This document shows, piece after piece, positions 1 through 7,801 of a stretch of DNA of 64,000 nt. Numbering within the stretch: the stretch's first letter is position 1; each line of letters begins with the position of its first letter. The translations under genes and the position numbers were made by a program. Under the pieces are notes generated by a model that saw only the letters and a list, made by a program, of their open reading frames with translations, had not been told where the DNA came from and searched no databases. Source of the DNA: Pseudobdellovibrio sp031428275 (lineage in GTDB: Bacteria; Bdellovibrionota; Bdellovibrionia; Bdellovibrionales; Bdellovibrionaceae); contig JANPPC010000008.1 of assembly GCA_031428275.1 (NCBI GenBank), positions 1 through 64,000 of the forward strand, given 5' to 3'.

Positions 1-877
1 TTTTTTCGTTGCCGGCAAGTACAACATAAACCTCTCGTTCAAATAGATCTTGTAATATCGTATTTTTATCTAATTTAGATTGATTACGTTTTAAAAAATA
101 GCGAGTCGTAATGATCAGAAAAATAAAGCTGGCCGTTGAATCAAAATAGATGTCGTCTGTTCCCAATATCAAGGCATAAGTTGAAAGAATAAAACCCGAT
201 AAAAGCGCCACGACAATCGTCATGTCTACATTAATTCGACGCACTAGTAAGCTAGCCCATGCTTTTTTGTAAAATGGAATTGCTAAATAAGTAATAATCG
301 GTAAAAAAATTAGAAAGCTAAGCCATTTAAAAATCAAACTCAGTGGGCCCGTTACTCCCGTATATAACGGAGTCGAAAATAGCATCACATTACCCGCGAC
401 TGCACCTGCGATACCGATACGTTTTAAATCTGAACGCTTTTCTTCACTTTGAGCTTTTCGATATTCAGCTACTTCTTTTAATGGTTTCGGTTCATAGCCA
501 AGTTGCGCTATGGCCTCGCAAAGTTGTCCTAAGGAAACAGTCTTTTTAACTTCTACATCAAATGTACTTTTTGAAAAATTAACGCGTGAAAAGAATACGC
601 CCTCAAAGTATAAAGGAAAATCCTCTAACAGATGCACACATGAAGAACACTGCAGCCCTTCTATGTATAAATGAAATTTTTTATATAAAGAACAGTTAGA
701 AATATTAAAAATGGATTCTAATTCAGGCGTATCGTACTTTTGCCATTTAGCCGACACCTTACTAAGATGACGAATCGGAGAACTGCCTTTCGTACCCCAA
801 TTGTGAAGTAATTCACAACTTTGACAGCAAAAATCAGATTCTCCAGAATAAGGGGCTTGGCAATAAGTGCAATTCAT
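1..877 (-). CDS. ccoI: CcoI/FixI-type copper-transporting P-type ATPase, N-terminal part
   Basis: The reading frame runs off the left window edge, so only about 292 N-terminal residues are seen. I translated it directly from the ATG at 877. It opens with a Cys-rich segment (CTYC, then CCQSC), followed by a heavy-metal-associated domain with GLQCSSC near residue 76. Several hydrophobic segments follow, including the RRINVDM and YFDS motifs usual between membrane helices of copper P1B ATPases. The Cys-rich N-terminus is typical of CcoI/FixI, which supply copper for cbb3 oxidase assembly. The catalytic DKTGT loop lies outside the window, so the metal and subtype are inferred. The DUF2892 gene lies 12 bp upstream on the same strand, probably in one operon. 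Confidence 0.8.
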   Translation of the reverse strand, partial: MNCTYCQAPYSGESDFCCQSCELLHNWGTKGSSPIRHLSKVSAKWQKYDTPELESIFNISNCSLYKKFHLYIEGLQCSSCVHLLEDFPLYFEGVFFSRVNFSKSTFDVEVKKTVSLGQLCEAIAQLGYEPKPLKEVAEYRKAQSEEKRSDLKRIGIAGAVAGNVMLFSTPLYTGVTGPLSLIFKWLSFLIFLPIITYLAIPFYKKAWASLLVRRINVDMTIVVALLSGFILSTYALILGTDDIYFDSTASFIFLIITTRYFLKRNQSKLDKNTILQDLFEREVYVVLAGNEK

Positions 878-889
878 CTTGCGCACTGG

Positions 890-1081
890 TTACTTTCTAA
901 AATCGCAAGTTTTAATACCTAAGACGCTGTATAGTGGGCAGTTTCCTAATAAACCAGTTATCAAGGGTATAAAACCAAGCAGTCCCCAAAATGCTGCTGG
1001 CCCGATCACACCGAATGTTAGTGACGTAATCCCTAAAATAATTCGTATTATTTGATCGATGTAACCGATATTTTTATCCAT
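890..1081 (-). CDS. DUF2892 (YgaP-like) small inner-membrane protein
   Basis: This is a 63-aa protein with two hydrophobic segments (about residues 10-28 and 30-47) and a C-terminal NCPLYSVLG motif. These match the short DUF2892 / YgaP transmembrane domain found alone in many proteobacteria. The molecular role of the family is not established. The ATG has a GGAG Shine-Dalgarno sequence about 10 bases upstream. It lies directly upstream of the copper ATPase gene on the same strand. A longer frame on the opposite strand over this region is its shadow. Confidence 0.8.
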   Translation of the reverse strand: MDKNIGYIDQIIRIILGITSLTFGVIGPAAFWGLLGFIPLITGLLGNCPLYSVLGIKTCDFRK

Positions 1082-1106
1082 GTGCTTACCTCTCCATTTT
1101 TTAATC

Positions 1107-1146
1107 TTGAGACAATTTGTATCGTGACTTACATAAAAAGTCTCAA
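1107..1146. promoter_or_regulatory. Inverted repeat TTGAGAC-N26-GTCTCAA upstream of the DUF2892-ccoI unit
   Basis: Two perfect 7-base half sites, TTGAGAC at 1107-1113 and GTCTCAA at 1140-1146, lie 26-65 bases upstream of the DUF2892 start codon, where an operator would sit. The element GAGACAA recurs in the repeats at 4223-4322. A regulator is only inferred. Confidence 0.3.
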
Positions 1147-1373
1147 CTACTGCCTTGCGAGCAATAGGTTTGTTTTAGCAATCTATACACAGGGGTAACT
1201 GCAAGAGCTTACCCATCTCGACTTAGAATTTAATTTTGGAACAAGTTTTTTGGTTTTACGACAGACTGCCTCAGTAGAAGCTGACCGCAAAGCTGTGAAA
1301 TACGACTGTATCATGTCCGGAATTGATCAGTATCTTTTTAATAGGCACTGAAATATTTTTGGCCTGCCCGTGC

Positions 1374-1832
1374 TTACTCGAAAAGACTATGAGTTATCTT
1401 CTCTTTCTTAGCACCTTCCAATTTTTCGTTGTCTGCAGCTACCCTTAGGTCGCGAACTTCTTTTTCGACATCATGAAAGTCTTTTTCTAGCGAAGATAAT
1501 TCAGGTGCAAAAAGTGCGGTGACTAAAAAAGCCATATACGACCAGATAAATAAAGTACCTACTAGCATCAGCATCAAGACGATCAGCTTACCAAGCGTTG
1601 TTTCAGCTGTGTAACCGCCGTAACCAATCGTTGTCACGATACCGGCACTCCATAATAGAAAATCGAGGTAACTTAAATTGGGTTGCACCTTCATTTCAAA
1701 AATCATAATGAGTAAGCCACCCGCTAACATCAGGGTGTTACCTATAATTGTTAAAATCCAAAAAAATGGGTGCTTAAAGATAGTCTTAAATCGATTTTTA
1801 AAAGGCTTTATCTGGATTTTCGTTTTGCTCAT
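1374..1832 (-). CDS. Two-TM potassium channel (Ion_trans_2 type)
   Basis: The 152-aa protein has a first hydrophobic helix (about 23-46), a pore loop with the potassium selectivity filter TTIGYGG at residues 67-73, and a second helix (about 82-107). A charged, probably coiled-coil tail follows (about 110-145). This is the minimal KcsA-like pore with no regulator-of-conductance domain, although the tail could serve for assembly or gating. It probably sits in the inner membrane as a tetramer. No clear Shine-Dalgarno precedes the ATG. A 16-bp perfect palindrome lies 40 bp upstream. Confidence 0.85.
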   Translation of the reverse strand: MSKTKIQIKPFKNRFKTIFKHPFFWILTIIGNTLMLAGGLLIMIFEMKVQPNLSYLDFLLWSAGIVTTIGYGGYTAETTLGKLIVLMLMLVGTLFIWSYMAFLVTALFAPELSSLEKDFHDVEKEVRDLRVAADNEKLEGAKKEKITHSLFE

Positions 1833-1871
1833 ATCAGTCTAATATTCAAAGTCGTAGCCAACTGCGTGAGC

Positions 1872-1887
1872 TTCAAATCGATTTGAA
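1872..1887. promoter_or_regulatory. 16-bp perfect palindrome TTCAAATCGATTTGAA
   Basis: The palindrome is perfect over 16 bases and begins 40 bases upstream of the potassium-channel start codon, a place suited to an operator. No matching known site was recognised. Confidence 0.35.
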
Positions 1888-2081
1888 AAGTTAAACCGAG
1901 AAATTTTGTCGGTTGAGCGAATAATAATGGGGTAAATAGTCTCAATAATTAAACTTCACCCGCATTCAATCATCGTTGTAATCGTTGTTGCTAAAAAGAA
2001 TGAGGCTGAATGAATTTCTTTAGTTATCCCTACGGGGCCATTAGCGCAAGCCTGTTAGGAAACGTGGCTTGTGACTTATTT

Positions 2082-2813
2082 CTATATCAGTCCAGCACCA
2101 ATGGAGAATAATCCCATGAAAAAAACAAAAACTAAGATGATTTTTTTAAATTTTTCTTTCGGAATTCTTTGAATCCATTTTTTTGCAACCAAATTAGCAA
2201 AAAAGGCAATGACCGCCAGCAGTGGTATATAGAAATAATGTCCAGCATCTAAATACCCTTTCTTTAAATAGATTCCCAGACGCAAAATATCTCCGCCAAA
2301 GTCAATCAATGTCGATGTCGCAATAAACGCGACCGGGCTTAAAGCAAAGCCGGTCAAAGCCATCGATCTGACCGCACCGCCCGAACCTAAGAATCCTGTA
2401 AGTAATCCCGATAAAGCCCCACCGGCGTAGGGCATCCAAGCACCTTTAAAAAATTTTTCAGTATTAAAAAAAAGTAAACAAACAGAAATAGTAACCAGAA
2501 ATACTCCAAGTAAAACCGAATAAGTTTTCGCGGACAAAATATCTGAATACTGTGCCGCTACCCCAGTGCAAATAACTGACGCTACACCAAACTTGAATGT
2601 TAAATTCCAGTTAATATGCTTCCAGTACGCAATTGTACGATACAAGTTTCCTAAAATATGTAGAACAGCTGTTAATGCTAATGTAACTTGAAAACCTTCG
2701 AACAGCCTAGCGAGTGGAATAAACACAGTCGATGAACTAACTCCGCTTGAGGCGCCGATCAATTCTGCTATAAAAGCTAAGACTAAAAAATAAAGTTCGT
2801 GATGATTTTCCAA
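2082..2813 (-). CDS. TauE/SafE (TSUP) family membrane permease
   Basis: This 243-aa protein is almost wholly hydrophobic, with about seven or eight membrane segments. It has two Gly-rich stretches, GASSGVSSST near residues 20-29 and GLLTGFLGSGGA near 136-147. They match the paired motifs of the TSUP family (old DUF81), whose members export sulfite, sulfoacetate or other sulfur-containing anions. The substrate cannot be told from sequence. The start is a TTG preceded by AAGAGG. It stands apart from both neighbours by more than 150 bp and is probably transcribed alone. Confidence 0.8.
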   Translation of the reverse strand: MENHHELYFLVLAFIAELIGASSGVSSSTVFIPLARLFEGFQVTLALTAVLHILGNLYRTIAYWKHINWNLTFKFGVASVICTGVAAQYSDILSAKTYSVLLGVFLVTISVCLLFFNTEKFFKGAWMPYAGGALSGLLTGFLGSGGAVRSMALTGFALSPVAFIATSTLIDFGGDILRLGIYLKKGYLDAGHYFYIPLLAVIAFFANLVAKKWIQRIPKEKFKKIILVFVFFMGLFSIGAGLI

Positions 2814-2983
2814 CGGGCCTCTTGACTTGAAAAATAACTTTGTTCTTTACGCTAAACAAGTGCAATTCTTTGCGAAGATGAAGAAAAAAGACTTCGCTAT
2901 TTACTAGCGCTCGACCACGCGGGAATAGCCATCGGAATTATTTTTTTATGAAGGCTTACAGAAAATTTACGCAAGTGGCGATC

Positions 2984-3808
2984 TTACGACAATACAAGAA
3001 TCGGAACTTTTGAGTTTTTAATCAAATGGCGTGTTTCACTCGCAGAATAGAAGGCCACCGGGTGATGGGACATGACGATCAAATCAAAATCTTTTGTTTT
3101 GCGAACAATTTTTTCGGTGACGTCGCCAGTACTACTCACAAACGGTAACTTAGGATACTTAGCTAAAAGTAACTTGATTCTTTTATGCGCGCGAACTACG
3201 TTTTCGTGATCCATTTTTTTGTAAATTTGATAATCTAATACCGGAAATGGACGCCCACGCACAAAGAAAACGAGATAACTCAGTGGCGAAACCATTTTAA
3301 GTTTTTTTATAAAATTAATCGATCGGTTCGACTCTTTAGACAGATCATGCGGAATAAGAATTCGGCTGGGATCGATAATCTTTTTTCCGCGCTGGATCCA
3401 AACCGGCGTCTTACTTTTAAGGGCCAAGTTCTGTGCCGTGCTTCCGAAAAATGCTTCCATCAAAGTACCATGCGCTTTGTAGCCGACCATGATCAGTGGT
3501 CGACGATATTTTTTCGCCTTCGCTCTAATGAGTCGACCCGGAGTCCAATGATCGGCAAAAAAATCAGCCTGTAAATTGTTTAGACCGTAAGTCTTTTTAA
3601 TTCGATCAACATAACTAGCTGCACTTAGAGGTTTTCGAAGAGGTACATACAAAGACGGCGCAAATTCAAAAGGCTCGTTGTAAGCGTGGACAAAAGCCAG
3701 CTTTGCTTTCCACAATTGTGAAAGCTTTATTGCTTGCTTCACAACGATCTTTGAGTACGGCGAAAAATCAACTCCTACAATAATTGTTTCAAATACTTGC
3801 GTAAACAT
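2984..3808 (-). CDS. Tandem-domain universal stress protein (UspA family)
   Basis: The 274-aa protein has two Usp domains. Domain 1 (about 8-142) opens with IIVGVDFSPYSK and ends with a GYKAHG...GS stretch that resembles the family's ATP-binding loop. Domain 2 (about 148-274) opens with ILIPHDLSKES but lacks that loop, so it is probably structural. Usp proteins help survival under starvation, redox or respiratory stress. The ATG has a strong AAGGAG 8-10 bases upstream, close behind the stop of the 112-aa gene, so the two genes are probably co-transcribed and coupled. Confidence 0.85.
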   Translation of the reverse strand: MFTQVFETIIVGVDFSPYSKIVVKQAIKLSQLWKAKLAFVHAYNEPFEFAPSLYVPLRKPLSAASYVDRIKKTYGLNNLQADFFADHWTPGRLIRAKAKKYRRPLIMVGYKAHGTLMEAFFGSTAQNLALKSKTPVWIQRGKKIIDPSRILIPHDLSKESNRSINFIKKLKMVSPLSYLVFFVRGRPFPVLDYQIYKKMDHENVVRAHKRIKLLLAKYPKLPFVSSTGDVTEKIVRKTKDFDLIVMSHHPVAFYSASETRHLIKNSKVPILVLS

Positions 3809-3817
3809 AAAAACTCC

Positions 3818-4156
3818 TTAACTTGGATTTTCGGCGTAGGTCAGATGAATCGGATTTACTATTTTAAATCTTCGGTGACGATCAATGGGTAATTCGTCAA
3901 AACTAAATTTGATGAGCGTACCATGTACCAAATGCGCCCGGCAGAAGTCAGGTCTAACTCGGTAAAGTCTTACCTCTTGCACATCCTTATTAGTGATCAC
4001 AACGATAAAATCGTCTTTAGTTGTACATCCCCCTGAATGAACCTGAAAAACTAAGCCTTCATAGTTGTGTAAGTATCCTAATAAGGTCTCAAGCATAGGT
4101 TTTGCCTGAACGAATGACGATGTTAAGACAATGACACTAAATATAAATGATTTCAT
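3818..4156 (-). CDS. Small exported protein of unknown function
   Basis: This is a 112-aa protein with a clear Sec signal peptide (MKSFIFSVIVLTSSFVQA) giving a mature protein of about 94 residues. Two cysteines remain, in GGCTT and DFCRAH, and could form a disulfide in the periplasm. I recognise no domain. It lies 9 bp upstream of the universal stress protein gene on the same strand and is probably the first gene of that pair. Confidence 0.65.
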   Translation of the reverse strand: MKSFIFSVIVLTSSFVQAKPMLETLLGYLHNYEGLVFQVHSGGCTTKDDFIVVITNKDVQEVRLYRVRPDFCRAHLVHGTLIKFSFDELPIDRHRRFKIVNPIHLTYAENPS

Positions 4157-4222
4157 TTTTATCCAATCTAACTATTTAGAAAGACATGCAGCAATTCATT
4201 GGCCAAACATTTCGCTGCAAAC

Positions 4223-4322
4223 GGTTTAAATTTCGTGACAAAACGTCCCAAGGTTTTAAAATTCAGAGACAAAATAGGTTTTGCATTTTGCGTCGTGCAG
4301 CAATTTTAAATTTGAGACAATT
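4223..4322. repeat. Three imperfect direct repeats with core TTTAAATTT(N)GAGACAA
   Basis: Copies begin near 4223, 4252 and 4303. Each has an AT-rich TTTAAA part followed by GTGACAAAA, GAGACAAAA or GAGACAATT. They lie 115-215 bases upstream of cassette copy 1 and between divergent genes, so they could be regulator sites or UP-like elements. This is visible in the sequence; its function is not known. Confidence 0.3.
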
Positions 4323-4436
4323 GATCTCATAAATTTTCTCTAAAGCAATTAATTTGATCTGGGCCTTGGTCAGATGTTTGCTGAATGGAAATCCGTACAA
4401 CATTGACGTTGTTCAAAAACCAACAAGGGGAAACTT

Positions 4437-4832
4437 ATGAAATCAAAAATCGCAATACTATTAAATGTCGCTTTAATTACATTAGCATTAAATGCTGAAG
4501 CGACGACGGCGCCTAGTAGTCAAGACGTTGTGATCGGGCTTAATGATATATTCGTACCGGGAGGATTCGATTCAACATCAGATGCCTTCGTGGTCGTAAA
4601 TGGAATATTTCCGAACGGCTGCTACAAATGGAAAGGTTCATCTCGAAAGGACCTATCGAATTTTGAACACGAAATTACGTCGATGGCGACGGTCAGTTCA
4701 GGTATGTGTATTCAAGTTTTAATTCCGTTCACAAAAGATATACGTCTAGGAAAACTTGATATGGGAACGCATATTTTACGCTTCAAAAGTAACGACGGTA
4801 CTTATATTCAAAAAAACTTAGTCGTTGAATAA
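4437..4832 (+). CDS. Cassette copy 1, gene A: small exported two-Cys protein
   Basis: The 131-aa protein has a Sec signal peptide of about 22 residues and a mature domain of about 105 residues that looks beta-rich. It holds exactly two mature cysteines, in NGCYKW and GMCI, likely a disulfide. The gene at 31929-32315 encodes a paralogue, about 60 % identical by eye across the mature part, with both cysteines and the blocks IFVPG.FDS, VVVNGIF, KDIRLGKL and DGTY kept. I recognise no named family. An AAGGGG Shine-Dalgarno precedes the ATG. It lies 14 bp ahead of the protease-like gene B. Confidence 0.8.
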   Translation: MKSKIAILLNVALITLALNAEATTAPSSQDVVIGLNDIFVPGGFDSTSDAFVVVNGIFPNGCYKWKGSSRKDLSNFEHEITSMATVSSGMCIQVLIPFTKDIRLGKLDMGTHILRFKSNDGTYIQKNLVVE

Positions 4833-4846
4833 AGATAGGGTATGTT

Positions 4847-6208
4847 GTGAAAGAAATATCTGTACTTTGGATATTAGTGATCACTTCCTGCACCCCCACC
4901 GTGCCTTTAATAAGCGCGCGGTGGACTGGTGACGGGAAACGACCCCAAGTTGACCTTGGTGAATCTACTCTTTATGCCGAACCGGCTTTCAAATCTTCGG
5001 GTGAAGACGTCCAGATATTTCAACAACGCATCGCAAATTTTCGGGTTATTGGTTCTTACTTAAAAATTGTGTCCAAAAAAGATGGTGTCCCTATTTTTCA
5101 AAGCTTAGCCGTTACACCTAACGTGACACCGCTTAAAGTTTTGCAAGCGCAAGATCTTGATCGAAAAAAAAGGGCTAGCTGGCAACAGTTTTTAAACTTA
5201 CATCCCGAATATAAAAATCAAAAATTATTAAAGCCGATCGAAGTGGTTTTTTCTATGGTCCATAAATTGCGACCAGCCCTGGAAGCTTTGATCGAGAATA
5301 AAAATGGTGAAGTCTTTTCAAATCTGTTTGAACAAAACGGAAATTTAATTTCTTCAACTCGAATGGGATCTGGCCTTTCTGATTTAACTGAAAGCCCTGC
5401 CTTGGTTTTTACGCGAGGGCCTAAAAAAAGTGAACTTTCAAGTATTTTACTTAGTCGCAAGATCCAGCCCGTCGGTTTGACAAATACATCCGTTGAAGTC
5501 ACTTCTGCGGCCCCCAGTAAAATTACGGGTGCGCAAAGTATTGAATTTCAACCCAGCGACGAACGCTTCGATCAGATTCAAGCTTTCTATTTTTCAAATC
5601 TGATTTTACAATGGTTTAAAGAAAGTCTTTCTTTAAGCGGTCCGTATAAACTAAGCATCATTACACATGTCGGTTACCCCGATAAAACAAATGCTGCCTT
5701 TTATTATAAAGGGCAAATTCGTTTAGGCACAGGAGATGACATAAGCTTTTCAAATATTTCGTGGGATCCTAGTATTGTGATGCACGAGACCTCTCACGCT
5801 ATGATAGACGCCCTTTCGCATTTACCCTTTGAAGGCGAAGGCGGCTCTATTAACGAGGGTTATGCGGATTTATTTACAACAATCTACTTAGAAAATCCTC
5901 TTTTAGCCGAAAACTCTTACCGCAAAGGTCCTTATAAGCGAAGTGTCGATTTAAATATGAAACTTAGCGAAAAAACCGGTGGCCTGTATCACGATAGCGC
6001 GATCGTGAGCAGTTTTTTTTGGACTCTTAAAAAAAAACTGGGTTCAGACAAGACTTTGCAACTAGCCATACAGGTTTTAAATCGACTTGGCCCCTACTCT
6101 GATTTCAAAGATTTTATTTTAAGTCTTAGTGAACAAACCGCTAAGATAACGAATGAAGATGATCGAAGTAAAATAAATCAACTTATTAAAGAGCGCGAGC
6201 TTTTATGA
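4847..6208 (+). CDS. Cassette copy 1, gene B: thermolysin-like zinc metalloprotease lipoprotein
   Basis: The 453-aa protein starts with GTG and a lipoprotein signal with lipobox ITSC (Cys15). The N-terminal 220 residues are unlike anything I know. The C-terminal half carries HETSH at residues 313-317 and NEGYAD at 336-341. The Glu at 337 comes 20 residues after the second zinc His, exactly the thermolysin spacing (HExxH...NExxxD), so a gluzincin fold is likely. A later GGLYHDSAI block (near 378-386) resembles the M4 GGVHxNSGI motif, with the His displaced by one. It is paralogous to 32316-33680. Its stop overlaps the start of gene C by 4 bp. Proteolytic activity is inferred. Confidence 0.8.
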   Translation: MKEISVLWILVITSCTPTVPLISARWTGDGKRPQVDLGESTLYAEPAFKSSGEDVQIFQQRIANFRVIGSYLKIVSKKDGVPIFQSLAVTPNVTPLKVLQAQDLDRKKRASWQQFLNLHPEYKNQKLLKPIEVVFSMVHKLRPALEALIENKNGEVFSNLFEQNGNLISSTRMGSGLSDLTESPALVFTRGPKKSELSSILLSRKIQPVGLTNTSVEVTSAAPSKITGAQSIEFQPSDERFDQIQAFYFSNLILQWFKESLSLSGPYKLSIITHVGYPDKTNAAFYYKGQIRLGTGDDISFSNISWDPSIVMHETSHAMIDALSHLPFEGEGGSINEGYADLFTTIYLENPLLAENSYRKGPYKRSVDLNMKLSEKTGGLYHDSAIVSSFFWTLKKKLGSDKTLQLAIQVLNRLGPYSDFKDFILSLSEQTAKITNEDDRSKINQLIKERELL

Positions 6209-6627
6209 AATATCTATTTGGGCTTATATTTCTGATTTCGATAGATTCTTTTGCTGCCAATTCAATAATTGGTTCTTGGAAATTTGCTGAGTATAACTAC
6301 GAAGGTGAAAACCACCCTCGACCAAATCCAAATTTAGATCTGCGATTTAGCTTCGATAAAAAGGGCTATTCAATTTTGCAATGGCTGCGTACGGACGAAG
6401 AGGGCTTTTGTCGTCGGCTTGGGAGCTATCACATTGAGGAAAATGAGTGGTTGGTGCAAAAAACCCTTTGGGTTGACCCCGAGAATGATGCATCTTGCGC
6501 CACCGATCTTGAAATGCACGTGGGTTACAGATCAATTACTGCATTTAAAGTTATCGAAAATGAACTGCATTTAACTTTAGCTCTAAATGGAAAAGATTTT
6601 ATTTATATATTTACGCCTGTTGAGTAA
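6205..6627 (+). CDS. Cassette copy 1, gene C: exported lipocalin-like small protein
   Basis: The 140-aa protein has a Sec signal peptide (cleavage near residue 18, after SFAA) followed by IIGSWKF, the kind of opening seen in lipocalin-like domains. Then come HPRPNPNLDLRF, GFCRR and a DPENDAS-Cys stretch. The two cysteines are shared with the paralogue at 33673-34041. The ATG overlaps the gene B stop (ATGA), so translation is coupled. Its 3' end overlaps the convergent histidine kinase gene by 17 bp. The lipocalin likeness is weak, and function (for example inhibitor, chaperone or ligand binder for the protease) is unknown. Confidence 0.75.
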   Translation: MKYLFGLIFLISIDSFAANSIIGSWKFAEYNYEGENHPRPNPNLDLRFSFDKKGYSILQWLRTDEEGFCRRLGSYHIEENEWLVQKTLWVDPENDASCATDLEMHVGYRSITAFKVIENELHLTLALNGKDFIYIFTPVE

Positions 6628-7741
6628 CAGGTAGCGTAATAATGAATCGAGTAAAAGGACTTCTTGAATCGTACTCAAGCGAACCTTGATGACGTTGTAT
6701 TAAATTTCTTGAAATACTTAAGCCTAATCCAGTTCCATATTGCACACGTTTCGTTGAGAAAAAAGGCATGAATAATCGTTCAATAATTTCAGGTGCAATA
6801 CCTAACCCGCTATCCATCACAGAAATTTCAATTTCATTTATTTTTTTTTGTACATCAATTCGAATCCATTTTTTTTCATTATTCGAAATTGCATCGTAAG
6901 CGTTATTAAGCAAGTTAACCAAAACTTGCATGATCTCATGACTGCGGCATTCAAATGCAATGTTTTGATCAAAGTCATTGACCGTCAGTTGAATGCCATG
7001 GCTTTGAAATTTTTCTGAAAATAAATCCACCAAGTCAGAAATAATGGTGCTGGCCCAAGTTTTATAGACCGGGTCTTCTTTACCTTCGTGGGCTAAGGTT
7101 TTCATACTTTTTACGATTTTTTCAATGCGCTTGGCCGTTACATCAATCGTATCAAGCAGCCGATTTAAATTAACCATATCAACATCACCTCTGGAAATGA
7201 TCGATTTCATCATCTCGCAACGGCCTAGTATGACACCTAACGGATTATTAATCTCGTGAGTAATTGCCGCGGCCATTTCACCGATTGCTGACAACTTTGA
7301 ATTGGCGATAAGTTGTGCCTGTTGATCTAAGATGACGTTCTGAGCTTCTTTTAAATCGGTAATATCTTGCCGAATTGCTAAATACTGGTGAGGGCTTCCG
7401 TCCGAGTTTGTAAATGGAACGACCGTGGTCGACACCCAATAGAGTTTACCGGATTTCGATCGGTTACAAACGTCTCCACGCCAGATTTTACCCGCACTTA
7501 TCGTGCGCCACATATCTTTAAAAAAATCGGGTAAATGGGTGCGCGAATTAATAATACGGTGGTTTTGCCCGATAAGTTCTTCTTGGCTGTAGCCCGAGAT
7601 TTCGCAAAATTTTTGATTAACGTAATTAATAGTCCCATTGGCATCCGTTTGCGCCACGATCGCGGATTGATCGAGCGCAAATTTTTGCTCTTCAAGACGT
7701 TTTAAAATGGCCTCTGGAGATTTTAAATATGATTGGGACAA
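6611..7741 (-). CDS. PAS-domain sensor histidine kinase
   Basis: The 376-aa soluble kinase has a PAS/PAC sensor (about 25-140), a short linker and a HisKA domain with phospho-acceptor HEINNPLG. A HATPase domain follows with N box NLLNNAYDAI, G1 box DSGLGI and G2 box GTGLGLSIS. It has no membrane segment, so it senses inside the cell, perhaps redox or a small ligand. It is divergently transcribed from the NtrC-type activator gene 60 bp away and is its likely partner, NtrB-like. It starts at the ATG at 7741. Confidence 0.88.
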   Translation of the reverse strand: MSQSYLKSPEAILKRLEEQKFALDQSAIVAQTDANGTINYVNQKFCEISGYSQEELIGQNHRIINSRTHLPDFFKDMWRTISAGKIWRGDVCNRSKSGKLYWVSTTVVPFTNSDGSPHQYLAIRQDITDLKEAQNVILDQQAQLIANSKLSAIGEMAAAITHEINNPLGVILGRCEMMKSIISRGDVDMVNLNRLLDTIDVTAKRIEKIVKSMKTLAHEGKEDPVYKTWASTIISDLVDLFSEKFQSHGIQLTVNDFDQNIAFECRSHEIMQVLVNLLNNAYDAISNNEKKWIRIDVQKKINEIEISVMDSGLGIAPEIIERLFMPFFSTKRVQYGTGLGLSISRNLIQRHQGSLEYDSRSPFTRFIITLPVTQQA

Positions 7742-7801
7742 TTAGTCTCGTCCTTTAAAAAGTGTTGGCAGAGCAAATTTCAACTATGCTATTTATACAA
7801 T

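Noticed and set aside
867..1055. 62-codon + strand frame
   Set aside because: It lies opposite the clearly recognisable DUF2892 gene and shows no family features.
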